64,000 nucleotides of DNA. Origin: Methylobacterium sp. WL1. GTDB lineage: Bacteria > Pseudomonadota > Alphaproteobacteria > Rhizobiales > Beijerinckiaceae. Position 1 is the first letter of the stretch. Every line of letters begins with the position of its first letter. The position numbers and the translations under genes are program-made. The stretch spans positions 496,001 to 560,000 of the forward strand of contig NZ_CP042823.1 of the NCBI RefSeq assembly GCF_008000895.1. Direction: 5' to 3'. This document shows, piece by piece, positions 16,541-26,075 of this stretch. The notes under the pieces are model-generated. The model had not been told where the DNA came from. It saw nothing but the letters and a program-made list of their open reading frames with translations, and did not search any database.

Positions 16541-17167
16541 GTGACCGCCGACCTTCCGACTGCGCCCGCGCGCTGCTCCGCTTGCGACCGGGGCCTGTAC
16601 GTTCCGGTGCGGTTCTGCCCGTTCTGCGGCGCCGAGCAGCGCCGCCCGAAGGCCCAATCGCCGATCCCCCCTTCGCCACCGCCGCCACCGCCGCCGCCAG
16701 CGGTGCACGAGGCGCCGCTGGCGAAGATCCCCCCGGAACCTGCGCCGCCGGAGGAATCGTCTCAGCCGCCGGCCAAGCCGGACCCGGCGCCTTCGAAACC
16801 GGTCTGGACGGTACGCCGGGCGCCGCGTCGGCCCGGGAGACTCGTCCGCCTCCGCCAGGTCGTCCTGGCACTCGCGGCGATCATCGGTCTCGCGGCCCTC
16901 GCGCTGGCGCGCCGCGACGTCGTCCCGGCTCCGACACGGATCGAGGTCGGCTCGGCCTGGACCAGTGTGGCGCTGAAGTCGTTCCGGGCCGTCCCGCTGC
17001 TGCGCCTGACCGCGGACGGCGCGTTCAGCCTGCGGCTCGACGGCGAGCGCGTGCAACGCGTCAGCCCAACGAGCGGCGCGACCGTCCGACCCAAGACCCT
17101 CCAGAGCCTGGAGCTGCGCGCCGGCCGCGGCCCGATCACCGTGACGCTGACGCCGCGGGGCGAGTGA
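16541..17167 (+). CDS. Zinc-ribbon, Pro-rich single-pass membrane protein
   Basis: A 208-residue protein with a GTG start. Residues 12-29 form a zinc ribbon (C12-x2-C15 and C26-x2-C29, in CSAC and CPFC). Residues 44-90 are extremely Pro-rich, a membrane helix lies at about 105-125 (VVLALAAIIGLAALALA), and a C-terminal beta-rich domain of about 75 residues probably sits outside the membrane (GAFSLRLDGERVQRVSP...). The design suggests a cytosolic zinc ribbon tethered to an outside domain by a Pro linker. Function unknown. The gene lies tail to tail with the MocR gene. Confidence 0.65.
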   Translation: MTADLPTAPARCSACDRGLYVPVRFCPFCGAEQRRPKAQSPIPPSPPPPPPPPAVHEAPLAKIPPEPAPPEESSQPPAKPDPAPSKPVWTVRRAPRRPGRLVRLRQVVLALAAIIGLAALALARRDVVPAPTRIEVGSAWTSVALKSFRAVPLLRLTADGAFSLRLDGERVQRVSPTSGATVRPKTLQSLELRAGRGPITVTLTPRGE

Positions 17168-17189
17168 CGGGACGGGCCACGCGCCCGTC

Positions 17190-18671
17190 TCACCGGGCGG
17201 CCCGCAAGGTCTCGGCCAAGCGCCGCAACGCTGGCTCGATCGCCCGTTCCGGCACAGCCGCGTATCCGAGCAGCAGCCCGGTCTCGGACTTGCCGACATG
17301 GTAGGCCGAGAGCGCGACCGTCGAGATCCCGGCTCCGTCGAGCCGCGCGGCGGCTTCGGCATCGCCGAGTGCCGCCGGCCAGCCCGGACCGGGCCGCGCG
17401 ATGAGGTGCATCCCGCCCTCCATGGCGGCGACCGAGACCACGTCGGCGGCATGGCGGTGGGCCGCCTCGACCAGGGCTTCCTGGCGCAGGGCGTAGAGCC
17501 GCCGAGTCCGCCGCAGGTGGCCGGCGAGATGCCCTTCCTCGATGAAGCGCGCCAGCGCCCATTGGCCGATACCCGGGGGTGCCGGGCCGGTCTCGGCGAG
17601 CGCCTGATGCACCGGCGCCACGAGCCCCCGCGGCAGGACCAGGTAGCTGAGGCCAAGCGCGGGCAGCAGCAGCTTGGAAAAGCTGCCGACGTAGATCACC
17701 CGTCCGCCACGATCGAGCGCCCGCAGCGGCGCCAACGGCCGCCCCGCATACCTGTAGGCGCCGTCGTAATCGTCCTCGACGATCCAGCCCGATACGGATT
17801 CTGCCCAGGCCAGGAGGTCGAGGCGGTTCTCCAAGCTCATGGCGTGGCCCAGCGGGTAATGCTGCGCCGGCGTCACCACGGCGAGGCGTGCACCCTGCAG
17901 GTGCGGCCCGGCGGCGCTCACCGATAGCCCACCCGGTCCGACCGGGATCGGCACCGGAACCAGGCCGCCGCTCGCGAGGGCCAGGGCGATACCGGGGAAG
18001 CCCGGCTCTTCCACGAGGGCCCCCTCCCCGGGATCGAGCAGCAGCTCGGCCAGCAGGCGCAGGCTCTGGCGGATGCCTGCCGTGACGATCACGTCGTGGG
18101 CCTCGCAGGCCACGCCCCGCGCCTGCGCCAGATAGGCCGCGATGGAAGCCCGGAGCGCCAGTGAGCCGCGGGGATCGGGCCGCTCGGCCGGTCCGTGACG
18201 CCACTCGGCCTGGAGCAGCCGCGCCCAGACCGCGTACGGGAACGCATCCAGCGCGGGCCGGCCCAGCGCGAAGGCGTCGGGCACGCCGGGACCGGCCATG
18301 AACCGGCGGGCCGGCGCCGCGATCAGACGGCCGCCCCGCCGCGACAGGTTCGGAGCGGCCGCAAGAGCCGGCCGTGCCGTCCCATCCGGCCGCGGCAGGG
18401 TGTCGTCCGGGAGGGTCGCGGCGACCCGGGTGGCCGACCCGGTCCGCGCTGTGAGGTAACCCTCGGCGATCAGCTGCTCCAGGGCGAGGACCACGGTGCC
18501 GCGGGCGCAGCCGAGATCGGCGGCCATCATGCGCGACGCGGGCAGCCGGGTTCCACGCGGCAGGCGGCGGTCGAGGATCGCCCCGCGCAACCCCTCGCGC
18601 AGCTGGACGTGCAGGGGTGTCGGCGACGCTGGATCGAGGCTGACGGGCAGCGGCAGCGGGTCCCGGGCCAT
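17190..18671 (-). CDS. MocR/PdxR family transcriptional regulator (GntR HTH + aminotransferase domain)
   Basis: A 493-residue regulator with an N-terminal winged helix (about 15-80, with LPASRMMAADLGCARGTVVL) joined to a class I aminotransferase-like domain that binds pyridoxal phosphate. The expected PLP lysine is in VGSFSKLLLPALGLSYLV, and an upstream VEEPGFPGIALAL block is typical of the fold. Such proteins sense PLP or amino compounds and control a neighbouring gene. It is divergent from the PaiB gene with only 93 bases between starts, so paiB and the acetyltransferase after it are likely targets. It could also be PdxR, but no PLP synthase gene is nearby. Confidence 0.9.
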   Translation of the reverse strand: MARDPLPLPVSLDPASPTPLHVQLREGLRGAILDRRLPRGTRLPASRMMAADLGCARGTVVLALEQLIAEGYLTARTGSATRVAATLPDDTLPRPDGTARPALAAAPNLSRRGGRLIAAPARRFMAGPGVPDAFALGRPALDAFPYAVWARLLQAEWRHGPAERPDPRGSLALRASIAAYLAQARGVACEAHDVIVTAGIRQSLRLLAELLLDPGEGALVEEPGFPGIALALASGGLVPVPIPVGPGGLSVSAAGPHLQGARLAVVTPAQHYPLGHAMSLENRLDLLAWAESVSGWIVEDDYDGAYRYAGRPLAPLRALDRGGRVIYVGSFSKLLLPALGLSYLVLPRGLVAPVHQALAETGPAPPGIGQWALARFIEEGHLAGHLRRTRRLYALRQEALVEAAHRHAADVVSVAAMEGGMHLIARPGPGWPAALGDAEAAARLDGAGISTVALSAYHVGKSETGLLLGYAAVPERAIEPALRRLAETLRAAR

Positions 18672-18764
18672 GGCGACAAGCGGTCCAGTCGTATTTCGGA
18701 AACCGGACCTTTCGCCTGGTCCGCCATACGGTCAAGCAGGAGGCCGCAACAGGGACCGGGCTCG

Positions 18765-19391
18765 ATGTACCAGCCGCCACACTTCCGGGATGACACGCGC
18801 ACGGCGCAGCACGGGCTGATCCGGACCTATCCGCTCGGCCTGCTGATCACCGGCGGCGCGGACGGCCTGATCGCCAACCTGATCCCGTTCCTGCTGGACG
18901 AGACGGGCGCGCACGGCACCTTGCGCGCCCATCTCGCCCGCGCCAACCCGCAATGGCAGGCGCTCGCCGAGGCGCAGGACTGCCTCGTCGTGTTCCAAGG
19001 ACCACAGGGCTACGTCACCCCGGACTGGTACGCGAGCAAGCGGGAACACGGGCGGGTGGTGCCGACCTGGAATTACGCCACGGTCCACGTCTGGGGGCGG
19101 GCGCGGGTGATTGAGGATGCGGACTGGCTCCGGCGCCAGATCGTCGACCTCACCGCCCTGCGCGAGGCGCCGCGCGCCGCGCCCTGGGCGGTGGACGACG
19201 CGCCCGCGCCGTTCGTAGCGGCCCAGATGAGGGCCATCGTCGGCATCGAGATTCCGATCAGCCGCATCGAGGGGAAATGGAAGATGAGCCAGAACAGATC
19301 GGAGGCCGATCGGGCCGGGGTGATCGCCGGGATGCGGGCGGATGGCGAGGCCGCCCTGGCGGAGATCGTCGCCGAGCGGAGCGGATCATGA
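18765..19391 (+). CDS. PaiB-like FMN-binding negative transcriptional regulator
   Basis: A 208-residue protein of the PaiB family, flavin-reductase-like split barrels that bind FMN. The start MYQPPHFRDDTRTAQHGLIR, the central FQGPQGYVTPDWYASK and the C-terminal EGKWKMSQNR block are all family signatures. In Bacillus, PaiB acts with the acetyltransferase PaiA in control of sporulation and protease genes. Here an acetyltransferase gene overlaps its stop by four bases, and a MocR regulator is divergent, a common arrangement for this family. Confidence 0.88.
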   Translation: MYQPPHFRDDTRTAQHGLIRTYPLGLLITGGADGLIANLIPFLLDETGAHGTLRAHLARANPQWQALAEAQDCLVVFQGPQGYVTPDWYASKREHGRVVPTWNYATVHVWGRARVIEDADWLRRQIVDLTALREAPRAAPWAVDDAPAPFVAAQMRAIVGIEIPISRIEGKWKMSQNRSEADRAGVIAGMRADGEAALAEIVAERSGS

Positions 19392-20107
19392 CTGACCACC
19401 GCCTCAACGCCTTCGACCAGCCGATCGGCCCCGACCTTCCGGACTGGACCCCGCGTCCGCGCCCGCCGCGGACACCCATGGAGGGCCGGACTTGCCGTGT
19501 CGTGCCGCTGGATGCCGAAGCGCATGCCGCGGGGTTGTTCGCCGCCTACAGCGCGGCCCCGGACGTCCGCGGTTGGACCTACCTGCCCGACGAGATGCCC
19601 GAGAGTGAAGCGGCGTTTCGCGCACGGCTCGATGCGAGAGCGGCGAGCGAGGACCCGCTGTTCCACGCCGTCCTCGACCGGGCGACCGGAGCGCCGCTGG
19701 GGATCACCGCCTACCTGCGGATCGATCCGGGCAACGGCGTCATCGAGGTCGGCCATCTGCATTTCGGCCCGAGCCTTCAGCGTTCTCCCGCGTCCACCGA
19801 GGCGATGGCGCTGATGGTGGCCCGGGCCTTCGACGACCTCGGCTACCGGCGCTACGAGTGGAAATGCGACAGCCTCAATGCCCCGTCCCGGGCGGCTGCG
19901 CTCCGCCTGGGCTTCACCTTCGAGGGCCTCTTCCGCAACGCGGTCGTCGTGAAGGGCCGCTCCCGCGACACGGCGTGGTTCTCGATCACCGATGCCGAGT
20001 GGCCGCGCATCCGCGCCGGCTTCGCGGCGTGGCTCGACCCGGCGAACTTCGACGCCGAGGGCCGGCAGCGCCGCGGGCTGGCGGAGCTGCGCACCGGCAC
20101 CGGCTGA
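19388..20107 (+). CDS. GNAT family N-acetyltransferase (RimJ/RimL type)
   Basis: A 239-residue acetyltransferase using acetyl-CoA. It has an N-terminal DQPIGPDLPDWTPRPRPPRT segment typical of the YjbC/RimL-like group, the core fold at about 60-205 and the late helix ALRLGFTFEGLFRNAVVVKG, characteristic of RimJ/RimL-type enzymes. The substrate is unknown. The ATGA overlap with the PaiB gene indicates translational coupling, and the pair resembles a PaiA/PaiB module in function, though the enzyme is not PaiA by sequence. Confidence 0.88.
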   Translation: MTDHRLNAFDQPIGPDLPDWTPRPRPPRTPMEGRTCRVVPLDAEAHAAGLFAAYSAAPDVRGWTYLPDEMPESEAAFRARLDARAASEDPLFHAVLDRATGAPLGITAYLRIDPGNGVIEVGHLHFGPSLQRSPASTEAMALMVARAFDDLGYRRYEWKCDSLNAPSRAAALRLGFTFEGLFRNAVVVKGRSRDTAWFSITDAEWPRIRAGFAAWLDPANFDAEGRQRRGLAELRTGTG

Positions 20108-20112
20108 TCGTC

Positions 20113-21660
20113 TCAGCGTCCGGCGGCCAAGAACGCCTCCGCGGTGCGCAAGCTCAGGGCCATGATGGTCAAGGCCGGGTTCGCGGCGAGGGAACTCGGG
20201 AAGGTCGAGCCGTCGCAGATCCAGAGGTTGTCGATGTCGAAGCTGCGGCCGACCGGATCGACCACGGCGCTCGACCCGTCGCGCCCCATCCGGCAGGTGC
20301 CGATCGTGTGGGCGACGCGCTCCATCACCCAGATGTCCTCGGCCCCGGCCGCCTCCCAGAGGTCGCACATCACCTTGGTGGCGTGCGCGTTGAGGCGTTC
20401 CTCGTTGCGACTGTAGCCGAAGCTGATCTGCGCCTTGCGCATCCCGCGCGCGTCGGTCTCGTCGGACAGGGTCAGCACGTTCGCGTCGCAGGGCAGCGTC
20501 TCGCCGTTGATGCCGATGCCGGCGAGGTGGTTGTAGCGGTCGAGGTAATCCAGCAGCGGCTTGCCCCACAATCCGCGGCCGCGCGCCACCGCGTTGCCGA
20601 AGGTCAGCGGCACCACACCGAGGCTCTGGATCAGGTAGCCGCCGGCGAAGTCGGCACCGGCCCGGATGAAGTCCTCCGTGATCAGCGACGAGGGGTAGCC
20701 GCGGTTCATCCGCACCTCGTTGGCGAAGGTGCCCCAGACCTGGGTGGCGACGTGGCCCATGTAGTTGCGGCCGACCTGATCGCTGGAGTTGGCAAGCCCG
20801 AGATGCAGCAGCAGCCGCGGCGTCTCGACGGCACCGGCACAGAGGAACACCGCCCCGCAGCTTTGGCGCCGTACCTGACCGTCCTGCGTGTAGACCGCTG
20901 CGGTGACCCGGCCATCGACGCCGCGCTCGAGTCCATGCACGAAGGCACCCGCCCTGATCTCCGCCCCGTGCGTGACGGCCAGGGGCAGGTAGGTGACATC
21001 CATGCTGGTCTTGGCGCCGTTGCGGCAGCCCTGGTGGCAGAAGCCGCAATTGATGCAGGCGTTGCGCCGGGGTCCGCCCTCGGATTCGAAGTCGCGCGAG
21101 ACCACCGCCGCAGGCGCGTCGGCCCAGCGGATCCCCAGCGTATCGCAGGCTCCGGCCATGATCTGTGCCGGGCCGTTGCGCGGCACCGGGGGCAGCGGAT
21201 AGCGCCGGTCGGGATCCCAGGGATACGATTGCGGCCCCGAGACGCCGATGAAGCGCTCGACCCGTTCGTAGAACGGCACCAGCTCGTCGTAGTCGAGCGG
21301 CCAGTCGACGCCCTCGCCGCTCTCGGTGTGAAGCCGGAGGTCGCGGGCATCGGCCCGGGGCACGAAGGCGCCCCAATGGAGCGTCGAGCCGCCGACGCCG
21401 GTGCCGCTGTTGTTGGCCCCGAACGCCTCCGGCGTGGAACCGCCGCTGAGACGCTCCTCGGTCCAGTAGATCTCGTCGGCCAGCGTCTCGTCGAAGGCGA
21501 ACTGCTCGGGGGTGAAGTTGGGTCCGGCCTCCAGGGCCACGACCTTGAGGCCTGCCGCAGCCAGCCGGGCGAGGAGCGGCGCGCCGCCCGCACCGGTCCC
21601 GACGATGACCGCATCGACGGTCTCATCCGTGCGGTAGGTCCGCATCCCGTCGAGGTTCAT
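20113..21660 (-). CDS. GMC family FAD-dependent oxidoreductase
   Basis: A 515-residue flavoprotein that oxidises an alcohol or sugar. It has the FAD-binding start DAVIVGTGAGGAPLLARL, the GGSTLHWGAFVPR motif, a Cys cluster region CINCGFCHQGCRNGAK, and the C-terminal catalytic zone with HTIGTCRMGRDG and DGSTFPSSLAANPALTIM. The CxxC...C region is typical of the gluconate-2-dehydrogenase/cholesterol-oxidase-like branch. There is no Tat or Sec signal peptide. The start overlaps the stop of the upstream alpha/beta hydrolase fusion gene by one base, so both are probably made as a pair. The substrate is unknown. Confidence 0.9.
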   Translation of the reverse strand: MNLDGMRTYRTDETVDAVIVGTGAGGAPLLARLAAAGLKVVALEAGPNFTPEQFAFDETLADEIYWTEERLSGGSTPEAFGANNSGTGVGGSTLHWGAFVPRADARDLRLHTESGEGVDWPLDYDELVPFYERVERFIGVSGPQSYPWDPDRRYPLPPVPRNGPAQIMAGACDTLGIRWADAPAAVVSRDFESEGGPRRNACINCGFCHQGCRNGAKTSMDVTYLPLAVTHGAEIRAGAFVHGLERGVDGRVTAAVYTQDGQVRRQSCGAVFLCAGAVETPRLLLHLGLANSSDQVGRNYMGHVATQVWGTFANEVRMNRGYPSSLITEDFIRAGADFAGGYLIQSLGVVPLTFGNAVARGRGLWGKPLLDYLDRYNHLAGIGINGETLPCDANVLTLSDETDARGMRKAQISFGYSRNEERLNAHATKVMCDLWEAAGAEDIWVMERVAHTIGTCRMGRDGSSAVVDPVGRSFDIDNLWICDGSTFPSSLAANPALTIMALSLRTAEAFLAAGR

Positions 21661-23081
21661 CAGACCATCTCCCCTTGCGCGGGCCGGATTTCCCAGGATT
21701 CCGCCCGATCGAGCCCGACCTCGTGGAAGCCCGGCAACCCGTCTGCGATCGGGCCCGGCCGGTCGCCGCCGGCACCGATCCCCGAAAAGCCAACACGGGC
21801 CAGGGCCGCCGGATGGGCGAGCCACAGGCGCACCGCGTCGGCGCGCAGGTCCTCGAACCAGAAACGCATCCGGTCGCCGTCCAGCCGGCCGCCGAGGGAG
21901 TCCGGCACCGCCAGATCGGCGCGCTCGGCCAACGTCAGCAACGCGTCTTGGTCTCGTGCCTCCAGGGCGACGAACGGACGGCCGTGGGCGGCGCGCGAGG
22001 CGGCGTCGAGGGTGCGCAGACCGGCGCGATACGCCTCCGGATCCGGCGGCAGGGCCACGAACCGCCAGCCGTCGCCCGCCCCGGACGCCAGACGCGCATC
22101 GAGCCGGGCGGCGAGGTCGACGGCGATCTCCGGCAACACACGACCGCAGGCGGCGCGCAGGATCGCGAGTTCCACCGGGTCGAGGGCCTGAGGGGCATAG
22201 GCGGGGTCGTCGCGCTCCCCACGTGTTTCCAGGGCGCCGCGCAGGCGGCTGTTGACCCGCTCGGACGCGATCAGCGCTGCGTAGGCCGACGGTACCGGAG
22301 CAACCCGCGTCGCCTCGGCGTTCGGGCGGTCGCGCCAGTGATCGCGCAGGCGATCCGCCATCTCCCCGGGACGCTCCAACGGCAGAAGATGGCCGACGCC
22401 GTCCACGGTGACGACGCGATGGTGGGCGAGATGCGGCGCCATCAGCGCCCGCTGCGCATCGGCGCCGAGATCGGCATCTTCGGATCCGGCCAGGATCAGC
22501 GCCGGGGTGCGCAGGACACCGATCCGGCGGCACAGATCCTCGCGCGAACCCGATTCGAGCCAAGCCTTCCAGGCCGCGGGGGCCGCCTGCAACACGTCGG
22601 CGACCGCACGCGCCCCGGTCTCCGGGTCCAAGGGGCTGCCGACATTCTCCGAGACGAAAGCCTGCGCCTCGCGCAGCCGCGTCTCCGGATCGGCATCGAT
22701 CCAGGCGATCATCTTGGACCGGCGATCCTCGGGAATCGGTTCCGGGCTCGGCGGCGAGCCCGAGACCAGGATCAGGTCCGTGAGACCGTCCAGGCCCGGC
22801 TCTCCATCCTCGGATCGGCGCGCCAGGGCGAGCGCGACCTTCGCGCCCATGCTGTGGCCGGCGATCGCGAAACGCTTCGGCGCCCGGGCGCGGATCGCCG
22901 CCGCCACATGGTCCGCCATCGCATCAACGGAAAATCCCGTCCCCGCGGCGGCGTCGCCGAAGCCCGGCAGATCCACGGGCAAGCAGGCCGGCGTTCCGCC
23001 CAGCGCGCGCGAGACGGGCTCCCAGGTGCGGGCGCTGCCGCCCAGGAAATGGAGGCAGAAGAGGATTTCAGGATCGGGCAT
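21660..23081 (-). CDS. Alpha/beta hydrolase fused to a GMC-partner (gluconate 2-dehydrogenase subunit 3-like) domain
   Basis: A 473-residue two-part protein. Residues 1-265 are an alpha/beta hydrolase with nucleophile elbow GHSMGAK, an acid strand [11 protein letters not shown] and a final [10 protein letters not shown] containing the catalytic His. Residues 275-470 form a second helical domain with a [19 protein letters not shown] pattern and later [15 protein letters not shown]. That resembles the small partner subunit of GMC dehydrogenases and has no place in an ordinary hydrolase. Because the GMC gene follows with a one-base overlap, the tail probably docks on it, joining hydrolysis and oxidation in one complex. 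The reading frame is continuous with no sign of an artefact. Confidence 0.75.
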   Translation of the reverse strand: MPDPEILFCLHFLGGSARTWEPVSRALGGTPACLPVDLPGFGDAAAGTGFSVDAMADHVAAAIRARAPKRFAIAGHSMGAKVALALARRSEDGEPGLDGLTDLILVSGSPPSPEPIPEDRRSKMIAWIDADPETRLREAQAFVSENVGSPLDPETGARAVADVLQAAPAAWKAWLESGSREDLCRRIGVLRTPALILAGSEDADLGADAQRALMAPHLAHHRVVTVDGVGHLLPLERPGEMADRLRDHWRDRPNAEATRVAPVPSAYAALIASERVNSRLRGALETRGERDDPAYAPQALDPVELAILRAACGRVLPEIAVDLAARLDARLASGAGDGWRFVALPPDPEAYRAGLRTLDAASRAAHGRPFVALEARDQDALLTLAERADLAVPDSLGGRLDGDRMRFWFEDLRADAVRLWLAHPAALARVGFSGIGAGGDRPGPIADGLPGFHEVGLDRAESWEIRPAQGEMV

Positions 23082-23201
23082 GACGACGACATCGCGCGAG
23101 CCTGGAATGCTTCAAGCGTACGCGACGCCGCACGGCTCCGGTTGCCGCGGGGGTGGTGCGGTCCCGAACGCCGTGGGATCAAGCCCGCGGAGACTCACAC
23201 G

Positions 23202-23966
23202 ATGTCGAAGATCGATCTGGCCTGGCGGGTCGAGGAGGCCTGCCTCAACGCCTGGCCGAGCCCGCGCCAGCTCCTGGTTCACGGCTATCTGCTGCGCGCA
23301 GCCGGCGGCACCTCGAAGCGGCAGAACTCCATGAATCCGATGCGCGGCAGCGGCCGGCCCGAGCTGGCGATCCGGGCCGGAGAGGCCGTCTACGCCGCGC
23401 TCGGACGCCGGGCGATCTTCCGGATTCCGGGGATCGCGCCGCAGATGGAGCCGCTGCTGTCAGGCGGCCCTTACGCCGTCGTCGACGAGACCTGCACGCT
23501 GTTCCGGGAACTCGACGGATTCTGTGACGAGCCGGACCCGGCGGTCACGCTCGCGCGCAATCCCGATGCTGCTTGGCTGGCCCTCCGGGACGCCATGAAC
23601 CGGGCGGATCCCGCCGCCGCCCAGGCTTTTCGCACCACCGTCGAGGCGCTGATCCTCCCTCGGGCCTTCGCGGCCGTGGCGAACGAGGGCGAGATCGGGG
23701 GTGAGATCGGGGCCTTGGCCTTCGGCGTGTGCGACGGCGACCTTCTGGTGATCGAGTCCGTGGCGACCCCCGAGAGGCTGCGGGGACGGGGCCATGCCCG
23801 GCGGGCCGTGGGCGCGCTGCTGCGCTGGGCCCGCTCGCAGGGCGCCCGCGCGGCCTGTCTGCAGGTGGTGGCGGCCAACACGCCGGCCCGATCACTGTAC
23901 CGCGGGCTGGGATTCGAGCGGGAGCTGTACCGGTATCACTACCGGGTCGGGCCGGAGCCGGCCTGA
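23202..23966 (+). CDS. GNAT family N-acetyltransferase with N-terminal extension
   Basis: A 254-residue acetyltransferase. The N-terminal half starts with WRVEEACLNAWPSPRQLLV and contains KRQNSMNPM, typical of a group of two-part GNAT proteins. The C-terminal half has the acetyl-CoA loop RLRGRGHARRAVGALLRWA and the NTPARSLYRGLGFERE helix. The substrate is unknown. It is divergent from the alpha/beta hydrolase fusion gene (120 bases between) and ends seven bases from the end of xseA. Confidence 0.88.
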   Translation: MSKIDLAWRVEEACLNAWPSPRQLLVHGYLLRAAGGTSKRQNSMNPMRGSGRPELAIRAGEAVYAALGRRAIFRIPGIAPQMEPLLSGGPYAVVDETCTLFRELDGFCDEPDPAVTLARNPDAAWLALRDAMNRADPAAAQAFRTTVEALILPRAFAAVANEGEIGGEIGALAFGVCDGDLLVIESVATPERLRGRGHARRAVGALLRWARSQGARAACLQVVAANTPARSLYRGLGFERELYRYHYRVGPEPA

Positions 23967-23973
23967 AACGGCC

Positions 23974-25659
23974 TCAGGCGTCGAACAGCGAACCCTGCCG
24001 GGTCACCGCGGGGGCGCCCGCTTGCGCACGCTTTCCTGTCGCAGCCGGCTCCGTCCGTGCGGACCGCCGCACCGGCTTTGCGGATACGGACGGGTCCGGC
24101 GTCCCGTCCGGCACGGCGTTCACCGTCCCGTCGGCGAATTGCAGGCTGAGGCGGCTGGCGGCGGCGGCATCGGCCGCGTGGCGGACCGGAAGGCCGGCGG
24201 CGTCGCGGACGAGGACGTAGCCCCGCTCCAGCACGGCCCGGTAGCTGAGTGATCCGAGGAGATGGGCGAGGCCTTCGAGCCGGTCGCGGCGGCGCTCGAC
24301 GCCCCGCAGGCCGGCCTGCGTCAGGCGATCGGACAGCGCGACGAGGCGATCGGCCCGGCGTGCCTGAAGCGCCCGCGCCCGCTCGAGGCTGGCATCCCGG
24401 GCGACGACCAGGCGCCGACCGAGCTGGGCCAGAGCCTCGCCCTTGCGCTGGACGTCGTTGCGGAGGGCGGTGAGCGGCCGGTGGTCGATCCGCGCCAGTC
24501 GGGCCCGGGCATTCGCCAGCGCCACGTCGGGCGAGCGCCGGGCCATCCGGTCGAGGAGGAGCTGCAGGCGCGCGCGATGGCGGCTGGCTCCGGCCGCCAG
24601 GGCCGGAGCGAGTCGTGCCTCGGCGAGGTCGAGGCGCTGGCGCTTGGCCGCCAGCAACGCATCGGAGCTCGGCAGCGCACGCGCGAGGGCCCGCAGATCC
24701 GACCGGTCGCGCTCGACCCGCCGGCCGACCGCCCCGACCGCCCGGGCGGACAGGTCGGCCACCGTGGCGATCAGGTCGGCCCGGACAGGGACGGCCATCT
24801 CGGCGGCCCCCGTCGGCGTCGGCGCCCGGCGGTCGGAGACGTAGTCGATCAGCGTGGTGTCGGTCTCGTGCCCGACCGCCGAGATCAGCGGGATCGCGCT
24901 CTCGAATGCGGCGCGGACCACGCATTCCTCGTTGAACGCCCACAGATCCTCGATGGAGCCGCCGCCGCGGGCGACGATCAGCACGTCCGGCCGGGGCAGG
25001 GGTCCGTCCAGGGCCAGGGCATTGAACCCGCGGATCGCGGCCGCGACCTCCTCGGCCGCACCGTCACCCTGGACCCGTACCGGCCAGACCAGCACGGGGC
25101 GCGGGAAGCGGTCCTCCAACCGATGCAGGATGTCCCGGATCACCGCTCCAGTGGGCGAGGTGACGACGCCGACCACGCGCGGCAGGTAAGGGATGGCCCG
25201 CTTGTGCTCCGGAGCGAACAGCCCCTCGGCGGTGAGCAGCTTCTTGCGCTCCTCCAGCAGGGCCATCCAGGCGCCGAGACCCGCCGGCTCGAGGCTCTCG
25301 ACCACGATCTGGTACGAGGATTTTCCCGCGAAGGTGGTGATGCGGCCCGTCGCGACGACCTCCAACCCCTCCTGGGGCTTCTGGCGCAGGCGCCCGAACA
25401 CGCCCTTCCAGACCACGGCATCGATCCGCGCTTGGCCGTCCTTCAGGGAGAAGTAGGCGTGGCCGGAGCCGTGCTGGCCGCGATAGCCGGAGATTTCGCC
25501 ACGCAGGCGCACATGGCCGAACGCATCCTCCAGGGTCCGCTTGAGCGCGCCCGCGAGCTCGCCGACCGACCATTCCGGCTGGTTGGCGGTGAGCACGCTG
25601 GTCGGCGGAATATCCGCCGCAGGCGAGGCTGCGGGGCGCGGAGGCGGCACGAGGGGCAT
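23974..25659 (-). CDS. xseA: Exodeoxyribonuclease VII large subunit
   Basis: Catalytic subunit of ExoVII, which degrades single-stranded DNA in repair. It has 561 residues. An N-terminal OB-fold lies at about 30-130 (EWSVGELAGALKRTLEDAF, then VRLRGEISGYRGQHGSGHAY). The nuclease domain follows, with VVGVVTSPTGAVIRDILHRL, ARGGGSIEDLWAFNEE, SAVGHETDTTLIDYVSDRRA and TPTGAAE. A long coiled-coil region and a final GYVLVRDAAG block complete the protein. ATG 25659 is chosen because upstream in-frame sequence is not conserved. The partner xseB is not in the window. Confidence 0.95.
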   Translation of the reverse strand: MPLVPPPRPAASPAADIPPTSVLTANQPEWSVGELAGALKRTLEDAFGHVRLRGEISGYRGQHGSGHAYFSLKDGQARIDAVVWKGVFGRLRQKPQEGLEVVATGRITTFAGKSSYQIVVESLEPAGLGAWMALLEERKKLLTAEGLFAPEHKRAIPYLPRVVGVVTSPTGAVIRDILHRLEDRFPRPVLVWPVRVQGDGAAEEVAAAIRGFNALALDGPLPRPDVLIVARGGGSIEDLWAFNEECVVRAAFESAIPLISAVGHETDTTLIDYVSDRRAPTPTGAAEMAVPVRADLIATVADLSARAVGAVGRRVERDRSDLRALARALPSSDALLAAKRQRLDLAEARLAPALAAGASRHRARLQLLLDRMARRSPDVALANARARLARIDHRPLTALRNDVQRKGEALAQLGRRLVVARDASLERARALQARRADRLVALSDRLTQAGLRGVERRRDRLEGLAHLLGSLSYRAVLERGYVLVRDAAGLPVRHAADAAAASRLSLQFADGTVNAVPDGTPDPSVSAKPVRRSARTEPAATGKRAQAGAPAVTRQGSLFDA

Positions 25660-25772
25660 GGACGGACGGTAGAGCAAGAGGCTGAAAACTGGAAACCGGA
25701 TTTCCGGCCCGTCGAATCCGACGCTTGGGCGGGGCTGCGGCGCGCGGCGCCTTTTGCCGGTGGCATCTCCGG

Positions 25773-26075
25773 TCAGCCGAAATCCGCTTCCCAATCGCGG
25801 CCGCCGTAGAAAATGCGCAGGATCACGACGCGGCGATCCTCGACCGTGAAGGCAACCGTGACACGCCGTGCGAAGCCGATCGTGCGCAGGCCTGGGCGAA
25901 GTTCGCTGTGCAAGGTCCCGCGCTCGGCGCCGTATTCAAGCCCCTCGCAGAAGGCACGGATGCTCTGTTCGAAGCCCGACGCGATGGCGGGCGTGCCGGC
26001 CTGCGCGATGGTGTCGTAGATCCAATCGAGGTCGTCACCGGCAGCAGGCGCGTAGATAATGCTCCGCCGCTTCAC
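25773..26075 (-). CDS. parE: ParE/RelE-type toxin
   Basis: A 100-residue RelE/ParE-superfamily toxin; ParE members poison DNA gyrase. The pattern YAPAAGDDLDWIYDTIAQAG, then HSELRPGLRTIGFARRVTVA and VVILRIFYGGRDWEADF is the normal fold order. It is preceded by and overlaps the antitoxin gene (GTG start sharing bases with the antitoxin TGA), as usual for this class. The GTG start may help keep toxin below antitoxin. Gyrase as target is family knowledge, not shown here. Confidence 0.88.
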   Translation of the reverse strand: MKRRSIIYAPAAGDDLDWIYDTIAQAGTPAIASGFEQSIRAFCEGLEYGAERGTLHSELRPGLRTIGFARRVTVAFTVEDRRVVILRIFYGGRDWEADFG

